Shown here: positions 24,748 through 33,983 of the stretch, one piece after another
Layout of the letters: the number at the start of each line of letters is the position of its first letter
Position numbering within the stretch: position 1 is the stretch's first letter
The notes under the pieces: model-generated
What the model was told of the DNA's origin: nothing
Databases searched by the model: none
What the model saw: the letters and a program-made list of their open reading frames with translations, nothing else
Origin: MED-G78 sp964546275
GTDB lineage: Bacteria; Pseudomonadota; Gammaproteobacteria; Magnimaribacterales; D2472
DNA length: 64,000 bases
Assembly: GCA_964546275.1 (NCBI GenBank)
Contig: CAZJJG010000001.1
Span: 1 to 64,000 of the forward strand
Reading direction: 5' to 3'
Translations under genes and position numbers: made by a program

Positions 24748-25327
24748 TTGGGCAAAAATGAACAATTTAATTCCTGCAATTATTCAAGATATATCAACAA
24801 GAGAGGTTTTGATGCTTGGTTATATGACAGCAGAAGCTTTAGAAGTAACTATTAAAACTAAAAAAGTAACATTTTATAGTAGATCTAAAAATAGATTATG
24901 GACAAAAGGTGAGGAATCTGGAAATACACTTATATACAAAGAACACTACCTTGATTGTGATAATGATTCATTCATTTTCATGGTTGAGCCACTGGGCCCA
25001 ACTTGCCATAAAGATGAAATATCTTGTTTTAAAACAGAATTAGGTAATAGCTTGAATGTTTTGAATCAATTAGAGGCCATTATTGTAGAAAGATTTAATT
25101 CAAATAAAACTGATTCTTATGTTAAAAGTCTTCAAATAAAAGGAATAAAGGAGATAGCTAAAAAATTAACAGAAGAAGCTGGAGAAACATCAATTGCTGC
25201 TGTAACAAATGATGGAAGAGTTATATCAGAATCAGCAGATTTAATGTTTCACTTATTAGTTTTGCTTAAATCTATGGACCTGTCTATTAATGACATTACT
25301 GATGAATTAAAAACAAGAATGGATTAA
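24734..25327 (+). CDS. hisI: Bifunctional phosphoribosyl-AMP cyclohydrolase / phosphoribosyl-ATP pyrophosphatase
   Basis: A HisIE fusion of 197 residues. The N-terminal cyclohydrolase domain has the zinc/catalytic segments FYSRSKNRLWTKGE, LDCDNDS and GPTCHKDEISCF; the C-terminal pyrophosphatase domain (from about residue 108) has EEAGETSIAA and ESADLMFHLLVLL. It catalyses steps two and three. The start is ATG 24734 behind AAGGAGA, a strong ribosome site inside hisF. It is the last gene of the operon; its stop shares TTAA with the convergent GH16 gene. Confidence 0.95.
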   Translation: MNSPDWAKMNNLIPAIIQDISTREVLMLGYMTAEALEVTIKTKKVTFYSRSKNRLWTKGEESGNTLIYKEHYLDCDNDSFIFMVEPLGPTCHKDEISCFKTELGNSLNVLNQLEAIIVERFNSNKTDSYVKSLQIKGIKEIAKKLTEEAGETSIAAVTNDGRVISESADLMFHLLVLLKSMDLSINDITDELKTRMD

Positions 25328-26532
25328 TTAGACAGCTTCTCATATTTAATCCAGTCTATTAATAACCTCTTCTTATCATCACAAAGATTTGGATTACAAC
25401 AATCGCACATCTCAGACGGTGATGGCGAACCAACAAAGTTACCACCAACTGCCATATTAATGATCAAATAAAATTTTTCATTAAAAGGATAATTTACATC
25501 ATCAGCAAAATCAGACTTACTAATCTGGTAGATAATATTCTCATTATCTAAAATAAATTTCAATGATGAATCGGTCCATTCAAATCTAATCTCATGAAAA
25601 GCTTCGTTAAAGTTATTTTCTTGAGATTCATAATAAGTAGCACCCTTATAAGTATGACCATTATCATAATAATGGACTGTAGATAGAACTTCTTGCGGGT
25701 TTTGGCCTCTGTATTCCATTACATCTATTTCTCCACTGTATGGCCATCCACCAAAAACTGCTTCACTTGGCATCATCCATATTGCAGGCCATAAACCCTG
25801 GCCTATTGGATTTTTAAACCTTACTGTAATTCTTCCACCATCTTCAAAATCTATCTTCTGATAAGAATTAATTCTTGCAGATGTATATGAATATTGACCA
25901 TAACTATCTTGTGCATCTTCAACTAAAGCAGTTATTTTAAGGCAACCATCTTCCATATATAAATTATTAGAACTATCTGAATAGTATTGCTGCTCATTAT
26001 TACCCCAACCACTTATATTTTGAGCGTGACCATTACCAATAATACTAGTCCAATTCTCATTATTCAGTTCACTTTCATTAAAATTATCTGACCAAATTAA
26101 ATCGAACCCATCAGTAGCCGAAACAGTATTACTAATATTGCAATCCTCTCTTAAAAAAACATTAACTTCTAAATTGCCTGATGCTGAATATTCTCCATCT
26201 GAAACACTAACACCTATAAAGTATTCAGATTTAGTTTCATAATTAGTTGGCTCAGTAAAAGTAATTACACCTTGTTGAGTAATATTAAAAAAACCATTGT
26301 CAGTGCCAATTAATGTATAGGTTAAAGTATCACCATCATCATCTTGCGCATTAACTGTTATAAGATCTGTTTGGTTTTCGGCAACAGATATTTCTGTTGG
26401 AAATCCAATTAAATAAGGAGCCTTATTCGGCGCTGCTGCAGGGCCACTATTGCTACTACCACCGCCACCACATGAAGTGATAACAATAAAAGAACAAAGT
26501 AATGCTAAAAACCTGGATTTATTTAAATGCAT
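25324..26532 (-). CDS. Cadherin-like/GH16 beta-glucanase lipoprotein (laminarinase-like)
   Basis: Lipoprotein signal with lipobox VITSC followed by a Gly/Ser linker; a cadherin-like calcium-binding domain at about 35-125 (AQDDDGDTLTYTL, DNGFFNITQQGVITF); then a GH16 domain (about 140-400) with WPAIWMMP and the catalytic motif GEIDVMEYRG (nucleophile about E268, acid/base about E273). GH16 members with this motif hydrolyse beta-1,3- or mixed beta-glucans such as laminarin. The C-terminal loop is cysteine-rich (CDCCNPNLCDD). It probably sits in the outer membrane and is likely co-transcribed behind the AGCS symporter (7-base gap). Confidence 0.87.
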   Translation of the reverse strand: MHLNKSRFLALLCSFIVITSCGGGGSSNSGPAAAPNKAPYLIGFPTEISVAENQTDLITVNAQDDDGDTLTYTLIGTDNGFFNITQQGVITFTEPTNYETKSEYFIGVSVSDGEYSASGNLEVNVFLREDCNISNTVSATDGFDLIWSDNFNESELNNENWTSIIGNGHAQNISGWGNNEQQYYSDSSNNLYMEDGCLKITALVEDAQDSYGQYSYTSARINSYQKIDFEDGGRITVRFKNPIGQGLWPAIWMMPSEAVFGGWPYSGEIDVMEYRGQNPQEVLSTVHYYDNGHTYKGATYYESQENNFNEAFHEIRFEWTDSSLKFILDNENIIYQISKSDFADDVNYPFNEKFYLIINMAVGGNFVGSPSPSEMCDCCNPNLCDDKKRLLIDWIKYEKLSN

Positions 26533-26539
26533 AGTCTAT

Positions 26540-28204
26540 TTATTTTTGAACAACATAAGAGTCAGACATGCCCTTCATTTCTTTTCTAAGAACTATTAAA
26601 GCTATTACGTTAGGGATAGTCACCAAAGGCCCTATAATATATGCCAAATTCCAGACGACCTCTGTATCAATTATTGCAGCTACAAAGAAGCAAGCAACAT
26701 AGACAAGCCTATACCAAATAACACTTTTTTCTCCAAAAACATATGCTGCAGATCTATCTCCATAATATGACCATGCAATAGCTGTAGAGAAGGCAAAAAG
26801 GAGTAATCCAATAGCAACAATATAGCCACCATAAACACCAAGAACCCCTGATTTAAAGGCTACAGCTGTTAATTCAGCTGAATGAACTAAAGACTTACCT
26901 GAAATGAGGACATCATTATTAGTATTAATACCATTGTCTATAACAAGAGATCCATTAAACCCATCATTCGTTTCCATTAATGGATTTTCAATATTTACTA
27001 TTACATTTTCTGCAATAGATTTCTTATGGATAATCGTCACGCTATTACTTAATATCTGACCATTGGATATTTCTAATGAGCCATTAAAGGCTTTAACTTC
27101 TGAAGGAAGATTATTAATATAGTTTCTAAGTTGATTTACATCTTCAACATTATTTTCAGAATAAGAGCCTGAGATAAATACTGTAGAAGTCTTATCAAAA
27201 TTATTTTGATGTTTCTCTGACCATGCGCCACTTGAAAGAATAACAAGTGCTGTAATTGTGCATACTACGAGCGTATCTATAAATGGTTCAAGAATCGAAA
27301 CAATACCTTCTTCTACTGGATCTTCTGTTTTAGAAGATGCGTGAGCTATCGGTGATGAACCTTGTCCAGCTTCATTTGAAAATGCTCCTCTAGCTACACC
27401 TTTTTGCAGAGCTAAAGCAAAACTAGCACCTAAAAAACCACCAACAGCAGAGGATCCTGTAAAGACTTGGCCAAAAATTTGTTGAAAAGAAGGGATGATA
27501 TTTTCATAATTATCGATAATAACTACCATTGAACCAGCTATGTAGATAAAACCCATTATTGGAACTAGTTTGCTTGCTATTGTTGCTATTCTTTTAATAC
27601 CCCCAACAATTACTAATAATAATAAAACTGAAAGTACTGATCCTGTGATAATTGGTTTTATTGAAAACTCAGAACTCATTACTTCAGCTATATTATTGAT
27701 TTGCGGCATATTACCAGTACCAATTGCTGTAATCATCATCAGAACGGCAAAGAGTATCGCTAGCCATTTCATGTTCATACCATGCTCTATATAGTGAAAT
27801 GGGCCCCCTGATATAGAGCCATCAGCTAAAGTTGTTCTATATTTATGAGCTAGAGTTACCTCAGCAAACTTTGTAGTCATACCAACGATTGCTGTTATCC
27901 ACATCCAAAATATTGCTGCAGGGCCTCCTATCCATATAGCTAGACCCACTCCTCCGATATTACCGGTTCCAACTGTACCAGAGAGAGCTGTGGTCAGCGC
28001 TTGAAAAGGAGTTGTTTCTCCTTTAGTCGTATCTTTGATGTATTTACCTGTAAGAATTCTCCATCCATGCATGAAAAATTTAAATTGAGGAAAGCCTAAA
28101 TAAACAGTTAAAAATATGCCTGTTCCAATAAGTAGCATAGGGAACCAGGGTGCTCCACCAATATAACCATCAAGCGTAATTAAGAAATTATTAAATTCAA
28201 CCAT
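26540..28204 (-). CDS. Sodium:alanine symporter (AGCS family) with a periplasmic-type insertion
   Basis: Family core is clear: TALSGTVGTGNIGGVGLAIW, GPAAIFWMWITAIVGM, RGAFSNEAGQGSSPIAHA and the C-terminal spans ending near residue 540. It imports alanine or glycine with Na+. Typical members have about 450-490 residues; this one has 554 because of a hydrophilic insertion at about residues 327-430 between two spans, containing two similar units (FNGSLEISNG and FNGSLVIDNG). The gene lies between glutaredoxin (3-base gap) and GH16 (7-base gap) in one probable operon. Confidence 0.87.
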   Translation of the reverse strand: MVEFNNFLITLDGYIGGAPWFPMLLIGTGIFLTVYLGFPQFKFFMHGWRILTGKYIKDTTKGETTPFQALTTALSGTVGTGNIGGVGLAIWIGGPAAIFWMWITAIVGMTTKFAEVTLAHKYRTTLADGSISGGPFHYIEHGMNMKWLAILFAVLMMITAIGTGNMPQINNIAEVMSSEFSIKPIITGSVLSVLLLLVIVGGIKRIATIASKLVPIMGFIYIAGSMVVIIDNYENIIPSFQQIFGQVFTGSSAVGGFLGASFALALQKGVARGAFSNEAGQGSSPIAHASSKTEDPVEEGIVSILEPFIDTLVVCTITALVILSSGAWSEKHQNNFDKTSTVFISGSYSENNVEDVNQLRNYINNLPSEVKAFNGSLEISNGQILSNSVTIIHKKSIAENVIVNIENPLMETNDGFNGSLVIDNGINTNNDVLISGKSLVHSAELTAVAFKSGVLGVYGGYIVAIGLLLFAFSTAIAWSYYGDRSAAYVFGEKSVIWYRLVYVACFFVAAIIDTEVVWNLAYIIGPLVTIPNVIALIVLRKEMKGMSDSYVVQK

Positions 28205-28207
28205 ATT

Positions 28208-28435
28208 CTAGTCCTTATTTTGATACCAAGCTTCCAATTCAGTATAACCACCAATTGATTTACCATTAACTTTAATTTGAGGAAAAGTTCTTGCTGTTGG
28301 AAACAAGTCAAAGAACTCTTCTCTATTAAAATCCTCATCTAGTTGCTTATAAACATATTCTAGATCTTTGCGTTGGCATAAAGACTTAGCTTTATCGCAA
28401 TATGTGCACATTTCTTTTCCGTATATTTCTATCAT
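28208..28435 (-). CDS. grxC: Glutaredoxin
   Basis: A 75-residue dithiol glutaredoxin: active site CTYC (residues 11-14), cis-proline region RTFPQIKVNG and glutathione-site GGYTELEAW. It reduces disulfides with glutathione in the cytoplasm. At 75 residues it is near the lower end of the family but complete. It is the first gene of the probable grx-AGCS-GH16 unit. Confidence 0.88.
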   Translation of the reverse strand: MIEIYGKEMCTYCDKAKSLCQRKDLEYVYKQLDEDFNREEFFDLFPTARTFPQIKVNGKSIGGYTELEAWYQNKD

Positions 28436-28473
28436 GTTAGAATCCTTAAAGTTTCACTAATTATAATCAAAAA

Positions 28474-29241
28474 ATGTCATTATTTAACTTAAAAGATAAA
28501 TCAATTTTAATAACAGGATCCTCAAGAGGAATCGGTAAAGCTATAGCTAAACATTGTGCAATGCATGGAGCTAATGTAATTATATCGAGCAGAAAGGAAG
28601 ATGCCTGTATAGAAACAGCCAATGAAATTAATAGTCTTGTAGGTGAAGATCTAGCCTATCCTATCGCTGCAAGCATTAGCAATACCGATCAATTAAAATT
28701 ATTAGTTTCTAAGACTCGTGAGAAATATGGAAAAATTGATGTTCTAATTTGTAATGCAGCAACTAATCCATTCATGGGATCCATGTTGGATATGCCATCC
28801 GAAAAGTTTGATAAGGTTATGGAGAATAATATTAAATCAAATCAATTTTTATGTAACTTAGTAATACCAGAGATGGTTGATAGAAATGATGGATCTATAA
28901 TTATAATTTCTAGTATTGGTGGTTTAAAGGGAAGTAGTATTTTAGGTGCTTATAACATTAGTAAGGCTGCTGACATCATGATGGTTAAAAATATTGCGGC
29001 TGAATTTGGTAAAAATAACATACGTGCTAACTCTATAGCACCAGGTTTAATCAAAACAGATTTTGCTAAAGCTCTATGGGAAAATCCAGATATTCTTAAA
29101 TCAGTCTTAGTAAATACACCAATGCAAAGGATTGGGGAGCCTGATGAAATTGCAGGAGTTGCTGTAATGTTATCCTCAAAAGCAGGTGAATATATTAACG
29201 GACAAACCATCGTAGTTGATGGCGGGACTACTATTGTTTAA
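28474..29241 (+). CDS. Short-chain dehydrogenase/reductase
   Basis: A classical SDR of 255 residues: TGSSRGIGKAIA cofactor loop, NAATNPF, catalytic Ser in ISSIGG and the YNISK Tyr/Lys pair, plus the C-terminal INGQTIVVDGG. The pattern (RKEDACIETANEI, NPFMGSMLDMP) resembles dehydrogenase/reductase SDR family member 4-like enzymes; substrate unknown. Divergent from glutaredoxin (38 bases between starts) and convergent with holB, overlapping its end by 11 bases. Confidence 0.85.
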   Translation: MSLFNLKDKSILITGSSRGIGKAIAKHCAMHGANVIISSRKEDACIETANEINSLVGEDLAYPIAASISNTDQLKLLVSKTREKYGKIDVLICNAATNPFMGSMLDMPSEKFDKVMENNIKSNQFLCNLVIPEMVDRNDGSIIIISSIGGLKGSSILGAYNISKAADIMMVKNIAAEFGKNNIRANSIAPGLIKTDFAKALWENPDILKSVLVNTPMQRIGEPDEIAGVAVMLSSKAGEYINGQTIVVDGGTTIV

Positions 29242-30181
29242 CTGCTAAGCTCAGTTTAGAAATAAAATATCTGAATGCATGTGATTCATTGATACTTGAA
29301 ACTTTATAAATCAAGCTTCTTAGATCATTGAGCTCATCTAATGAATTAGAAAGCAAATCTCTAGATAAATAAACGCTATTTAAAGCTACGAACTTTCCTG
29401 AATAAGGTGTATTCCCTAGATCAGACTTCAGTAAGGTTTTAAAAAAATCAATGAGGAGGTTTACCTTGTCTATAACAGGCATATCCATGTCTAATAAGTA
29501 TTTCACTGTATCATTTACACTCAGATCATTTGTACAAAAACGTAACATAGCATTAGAAAAATTTTTATATTCCGAATCAACACCCTCATCTATATGCTTA
29601 AGAATATCTAAAGGGGCTAGATAAGCCGGGTAATCATAAAAATTAAAATCTGAGATACCTTGTAATTTTATCCAATCAGATAATTCAGATTGATCTAAAT
29701 CTTTAAGAATAATTTTATTACACCTGCTGTAGATAGTTGCATTTAGAGATTTGCGTTTACTTGATGTCATTAGAATAAATGTATTTGGATTTGGCTCTTC
29801 AAGAGTTTTTAAGATAGCATTTTGTGAAGCTATATTCATATTTTCACAATTATTTAAAATAATAATTTTACATTTAGATACGGATGATGAAAGAACTGAA
29901 AAATCAATCATTCCTCTAATTTCATCAACAAGTATTTTTGAATCATCATCGTTTATAAAAAGATCTGGATGTGTTGATTCATTAAATAAATTACAAGAAT
30001 GGCAGCCATTACAGGAGTGAATATCGGATTCTAGACATAGTAGTGTTTTTGCAATTTCCTCTACCAGTAATGATTTACCAAGACCCCTGCTACCTTCAAT
30101 CAAAGTTGAGTGAGGTAATGTAGATAGATTTAAATCTTTAAATTTTAAAGAAAGCCATGGATAGCTAGCTATATTGTTCAT
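29231..30181 (-). CDS. holB: DNA polymerase III subunit delta'
   Basis: Clamp-loader subunit of 316 residues. P-loop-like GSRGLGKSLLVEEI, zinc cluster CNGCHSCNLF, and the sensor region NAILKTLEEPNPNTFILMTSS match HolB. Its position after tmk, with a 4-base overlap, repeats the E. coli order tmk-holB. The C-terminal helical domain is present. Confidence 0.9.
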   Translation of the reverse strand: MNNIASYPWLSLKFKDLNLSTLPHSTLIEGSRGLGKSLLVEEIAKTLLCLESDIHSCNGCHSCNLFNESTHPDLFINDDDSKILVDEIRGMIDFSVLSSSVSKCKIIILNNCENMNIASQNAILKTLEEPNPNTFILMTSSKRKSLNATIYSRCNKIILKDLDQSELSDWIKLQGISDFNFYDYPAYLAPLDILKHIDEGVDSEYKNFSNAMLRFCTNDLSVNDTVKYLLDMDMPVIDKVNLLIDFFKTLLKSDLGNTPYSGKFVALNSVYLSRDLLSNSLDELNDLRSLIYKVSSINESHAFRYFISKLSLAVKQ

Positions 30182-30777
30182 AACAAAGGGTTAGCATGCG
30201 ATAGAACCTTTTTTGATATCACAGTTAAATCTTGTGATGCATCAATAACTTTTATTCTAGATGGATTCTGGGAGGCTTCTTCTAAATAACCTTTTCTTAC
30301 ATTATTAAAAAAATCTATGCCTGCAAGCTCTATTCTATCCATTTTATCTGATGATTTTCTTTTAAATCCTTCAACAGGATCCAGATCTAGCAAGATAGTT
30401 AAATCAGGGACTGGGCAGTTAATATTATCAATTAATGACTTTATAAAAGAGATATCTAAACCCCTGCCATAACCTTGATAAGCTATAGATGCATCGTAAA
30501 ATCTGTCACATAGAATAAAATCAGTAGAGGGGTTATTCAATAACGAATTAACCATTTGAGCTCTTGAGGCAAACATGAGTAATAACTCAGCTTCAGAGGA
30601 AATATCATGATCACTATTTAAAAGTAAATTTCTAACATCTTCACCAAAATCTGTAGAGCCTGGCTCTCTTATAATAGAAGAGGTATAACCTAAACTTACT
30701 ATGTGATCTTGAAGTAATTCAATTTGTGTTGATTTACCAACTCCTTCGATACCTTCAAATGTTATTAATTTCATCAT
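30178..30777 (-). CDS. tmk: Thymidylate kinase
   Basis: A 199-residue kinase that phosphorylates dTMP. Motifs: FEGIEGVGKSTQ (P-loop), REPGSTDFGEDVR, CDRFYDASIAYQGYGRG (DRY/F region) and a lid with RKSSDKMDRIE. It overlaps holB and mltG by 4 bases each, a translationally coupled arrangement. Confidence 0.93.
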   Translation of the reverse strand: MMKLITFEGIEGVGKSTQIELLQDHIVSLGYTSSIIREPGSTDFGEDVRNLLLNSDHDISSEAELLLMFASRAQMVNSLLNNPSTDFILCDRFYDASIAYQGYGRGLDISFIKSLIDNINCPVPDLTILLDLDPVEGFKRKSSDKMDRIELAGIDFFNNVRKGYLEEASQNPSRIKVIDASQDLTVISKKVLSHANPLL

Positions 30778-31733
30778 TGTAATTGGTAAAGTTTAACAGC
30801 CTCTAAGTGTTCGTTGTATGTTTTTGAAAAATAATGGGAACCTTCTTTATTAGCTACGAAATACAGATAATCACCAGGCTCAGATAATATTGCTGCTTCT
30901 ATGGAAGATTTGCTTGAAATTGCTATGGAGGTTGGAGGCAAACCTTTAATTACGTAGGTATTAAATTTATTATTTTTATCTTTAATATCTTTTCTTTTGA
31001 TGTCACCGTCAAAACTTGGAAGTAATCCATAAATAATAGTTGGGTCTGCTTGAAGCTTCATGCCAAGTGAAAGTCGTTGCAAGAAAACAGATGAGATCAT
31101 TCCTTTTTCTTCATCATTACCTGCCTCCTTCTCAACTATAGAGGCTAAAATTAAAGCTTCATCTATACTCTTAAGAGGATTGGTCTCTGGCTTATCTATC
31201 CAGATAGTTTGTAAAAAATTAACAAGGTTTTGTGAACTTGTTGTTAAAATATTAGAAGCCTTCATACCCTTTTTATAAAAAAAGGTATCAGGAATAATCA
31301 TGCCTTCATTGAAGCCATAAATAGGCTCTAAACATGATAATTCTATGCAATCTTGTATGAGAGATGAATTATTTATAAGCTCGGTAACATCATATTTATT
31401 CATGCCTGGAATAATAGTAATTTGATGAGTTATGGTTTTGCCTTTAATAAATTGATTGTGTATCTCAAACAGTGATTTATTTAAAATATCATATTCACCA
31501 GCTTGATAATTACCTGAATTAATTAAAAGAAAAATCTTTAAAAAAATATTTTCAATAAAAGTATTATCTTCATTTAGTGATTTCAGTATTAATGAATTAG
31601 GTAAACCGTTTTGAATAATAAAAATATGGTTATTTGAATATGATAAAACTGATATATAACTTTTATAAGGACCGGCTATTAGTGAAAAACTAATAGTAAA
31701 TATTAAAAATATTTTAAATACTGTTGTTTTCAA
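30774..31733 (-). CDS. mltG: Endolytic murein transglycosylase MltG
   Basis: Single N-terminal membrane segment (FKIFLIFTISFSLIAG), then the periplasmic YceG domain: ILASIVEKEAGNDEEKG with the catalytic glutamate, VFLQRLSLGMKLQADPTIIYG and the GLPPTSIAISS...YLYFVANKEGSHYFSKTY tail. It cuts nascent glycan strands at the inner membrane. Length (319) is close to E. coli MltG. It overlaps fabF by 4 bases. Confidence 0.92.
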   Translation of the reverse strand: MKTTVFKIFLIFTISFSLIAGPYKSYISVLSYSNNHIFIIQNGLPNSLILKSLNEDNTFIENIFLKIFLLINSGNYQAGEYDILNKSLFEIHNQFIKGKTITHQITIIPGMNKYDVTELINNSSLIQDCIELSCLEPIYGFNEGMIIPDTFFYKKGMKASNILTTSSQNLVNFLQTIWIDKPETNPLKSIDEALILASIVEKEAGNDEEKGMISSVFLQRLSLGMKLQADPTIIYGLLPSFDGDIKRKDIKDKNNKFNTYVIKGLPPTSIAISSKSSIEAAILSEPGDYLYFVANKEGSHYFSKTYNEHLEAVKLYQLQ

Positions 31734-32962
31734 TTATATTTTTTAAAGATTAAGGTTGAATTAGTACCGCCAAACCCAAATGAATTATTCATTGCAATAT
31801 CAACAATTTTTTCTTTTGCTATATGAGGTGTGAAGTCTAAAAGAGTATTAGGATCTTGGTTATCTAGATTAATAGTTGGGGGAACTATCCCGCTTGTAAT
31901 TGAAAGTATGCTAAATATTGATTCTATAGCTCCAGCAGCACCAAGCGTATGACCGGTCATAGACTTAGTAGAGCTTATTGATGGATTAGCATCAATAAAT
32001 ACATTTTTCATTGCTGTAGCTTCAGCTAAATCTCCTAGTGGTGTAGAGGTTCCATGAGCATTTATATAGTCAATTTCTTTAACATTTAATTGAGCATCAT
32101 TAATAGCATTCATCATAGAAAGTGCAGCACCTTCTCCAGATTCCGGAGGTGCAGTCATATGATGTGCATCAGAGCTAGTTCCAAATCCTATTACTTCGGC
32201 ATAAATATTAGCTTTTCTTTTTAAAGCATGATCAAGGTCTTCTAAGATAATTGCACCAGCGCCATCAGATAATACAAATCCATCACGATCTATATCCCAA
32301 GGCCTACTTGCAGATAATGGATTTGAGTTTGTAGATAAAGCTCGTGCAGCAATAAATCCTGAAATTGCCAAAGGCGTGCTAGCCATTTCACTACCCCCAG
32401 CTACCATAATATCTGCCTCACCATATGCTATAGATCTTGCGGCTGTTCCAATAGAGTGACTACCAGAGGAGCAAGCTGAAACGCTACTCATGTTTGAGCC
32501 TTTTAAACCATATTTAATTGAGATAAAACCAGAGGTCATATTAATAATTGAACCAGGCACAAAGAAAGGAGATACTTTTCTGTAACCTTTTTCTAAATAT
32601 ATTTTATGGTTATTTTCAATAGTTTGAATGCCGCCAATACCTGAACCAAAATTAACACCAGCTCTAGACAAATCACAGTTAGAATCAAGAAATCCTGAAT
32701 TTGCAATAGCTTGAGAGGCTGCAGCAACACCATATTGAATAAATGGATCTAAACGTCTAACATCTTTAGGTTCAATATAGGATTCGATATCTAAATCATG
32801 AATCCTTCCACCAATAGTAACAGGTGAATTTTTTATAGAATTATCAAAAGTTGTTATTCCAGACTTACCATTAATACAAGAATCCCATGATGAAGAAACA
32901 TCATTACCTAAGGGAGTAATTAAACCTAATCCAGTAACTACAACTCTTCTTTGTAGTTTCAT
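31730..32962 (-). CDS. fabF: 3-oxoacyl-ACP synthase II
   Basis: Condensing enzyme of fatty-acid elongation, 410 residues. Catalytic Cys in SACSSGSHS, His in NAHGTSTPLGD and in SMTGHTLGAAG, and glycine-rich NNSFGFGGTN. Lies 9 bases after acpP in the usual order acpP-fabF. Confidence 0.95.
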   Translation of the reverse strand: MKLQRRVVVTGLGLITPLGNDVSSSWDSCINGKSGITTFDNSIKNSPVTIGGRIHDLDIESYIEPKDVRRLDPFIQYGVAAASQAIANSGFLDSNCDLSRAGVNFGSGIGGIQTIENNHKIYLEKGYRKVSPFFVPGSIINMTSGFISIKYGLKGSNMSSVSACSSGSHSIGTAARSIAYGEADIMVAGGSEMASTPLAISGFIAARALSTNSNPLSASRPWDIDRDGFVLSDGAGAIILEDLDHALKRKANIYAEVIGFGTSSDAHHMTAPPESGEGAALSMMNAINDAQLNVKEIDYINAHGTSTPLGDLAEATAMKNVFIDANPSISSTKSMTGHTLGAAGAIESIFSILSITSGIVPPTINLDNQDPNTLLDFTPHIAKEKIVDIAMNNSFGFGGTNSTLIFKKYN

Positions 32963-32971
32963 CGAGGTAAA

Positions 32972-33202
32972 TTAAGAGTTTGCGTTTATATAAGTTACAG
33001 CTTCGTTAACAGTTGAAATCTTTTCAGCATCTTCATCGGCAATCTCTAAGTCAAATTCTTCTTCTAAAGCCATTACAAGCTCTACTGTATCTAAAGAATC
33101 TGCCCCTAAATCATCCACAAAAGATGAATCAACTTGAATTTCTTCAACATCTTTACCTAACTGATCACTCACAATTTTTTTTACTCTATCTTCAACACTC
33201 AT
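32972..33202 (-). CDS. acpP: Acyl carrier protein
   Basis: A 76-residue acidic protein with the phosphopantetheine serine in DDLGADSLDTVEL. Carries acyl chains for FabD, FabF and FabG. It follows fabG with a 61-base gap that is long for this cluster and may contain its own promoter, as in other bacteria; no consensus was identified there. Ribosome site AGGAGTATCAAATG. Confidence 0.96.
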   Translation of the reverse strand: MSVEDRVKKIVSDQLGKDVEEIQVDSSFVDDLGADSLDTVELVMALEEEFDLEIADEDAEKISTVNEAVTYINANS

Positions 33203-33263
33203 TTGATACTCCTAGAATTTTGTGAAACTATTTTAACATCTTTATGAATATATATGCATAGCA

Positions 33264-33983
33264 TTAATACATAAATAATCCGCCATCAACTGAAATGGTT
33301 TGACCTGTAATATATGAAGCTTGTTCACTAGCAAGATATAAAGCTAGATTGGATATATCATCTGTGTGGCCAAGTCTTTGTAATGGTATACCTTTAATAA
33401 TCTCTGCCTTACCTTCATCAGTTAAAAATGCGGTCATATCAGTTTCAATGAAACCAGGAGCTATAGAGTTTACAGTTATATTTCTGCTACCAATTTCTTT
33501 AGCTAATGATTTAGTAAAGCCACCTAAAGCTGCTTTGGCTGAAGAGTAGTTAACTTGACCAGGGTTGCCCATTAAGCCTGAAACAGATGAAATATTAATT
33601 ATTCTTCCAGCTTTAGATTTAATAAGATGTTTCATAAAAACTTTAGTGATATTAAATACACCATTTAAATTAGTATCGATAACACTATCCCAGTCATCAT
33701 CTGACATTCTTAGAAATAATTGGTCTGATGTTATTCCGGCATTATTAATAATAATACTAGGCATTAAGTCTTGTTCTTTTAGATTACTAGCAAGGGATTT
33801 AATATTATCTCTATTAGTAACATCTAATTGCATGGATATCATTTTTGAATCTTTATTTACTGGAGTAAAATCAAATTTTGATCTAGCTGTTCCAATAACA
33901 TCATACCCATTAACATTAAAAGCATTGGCCATTGCTAAACCTATTCCTTTGGATGCGCCAGTTATAAAAACTATATTGTTCAT
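33264..33983 (-). CDS. fabG: 3-oxoacyl-ACP reductase
   Basis: SDR of 239 residues: TGASKGIGLAMA, NNAGITSDQLFLRMSDDDW, ISSVSGLMGNPGQVNYSSAK with the catalytic Ser-Tyr-Lys and the C-terminal GQTISVDGG. Overlaps fabD by 4 bases. NADPH-dependent reduction of 3-oxoacyl-ACP in elongation. Confidence 0.95.
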   Translation of the reverse strand: MNNIVFITGASKGIGLAMANAFNVNGYDVIGTARSKFDFTPVNKDSKMISMQLDVTNRDNIKSLASNLKEQDLMPSIIINNAGITSDQLFLRMSDDDWDSVIDTNLNGVFNITKVFMKHLIKSKAGRIINISSVSGLMGNPGQVNYSSAKAALGGFTKSLAKEIGSRNITVNSIAPGFIETDMTAFLTDEGKAEIIKGIPLQRLGHTDDISNLALYLASEQASYITGQTISVDGGLFMY

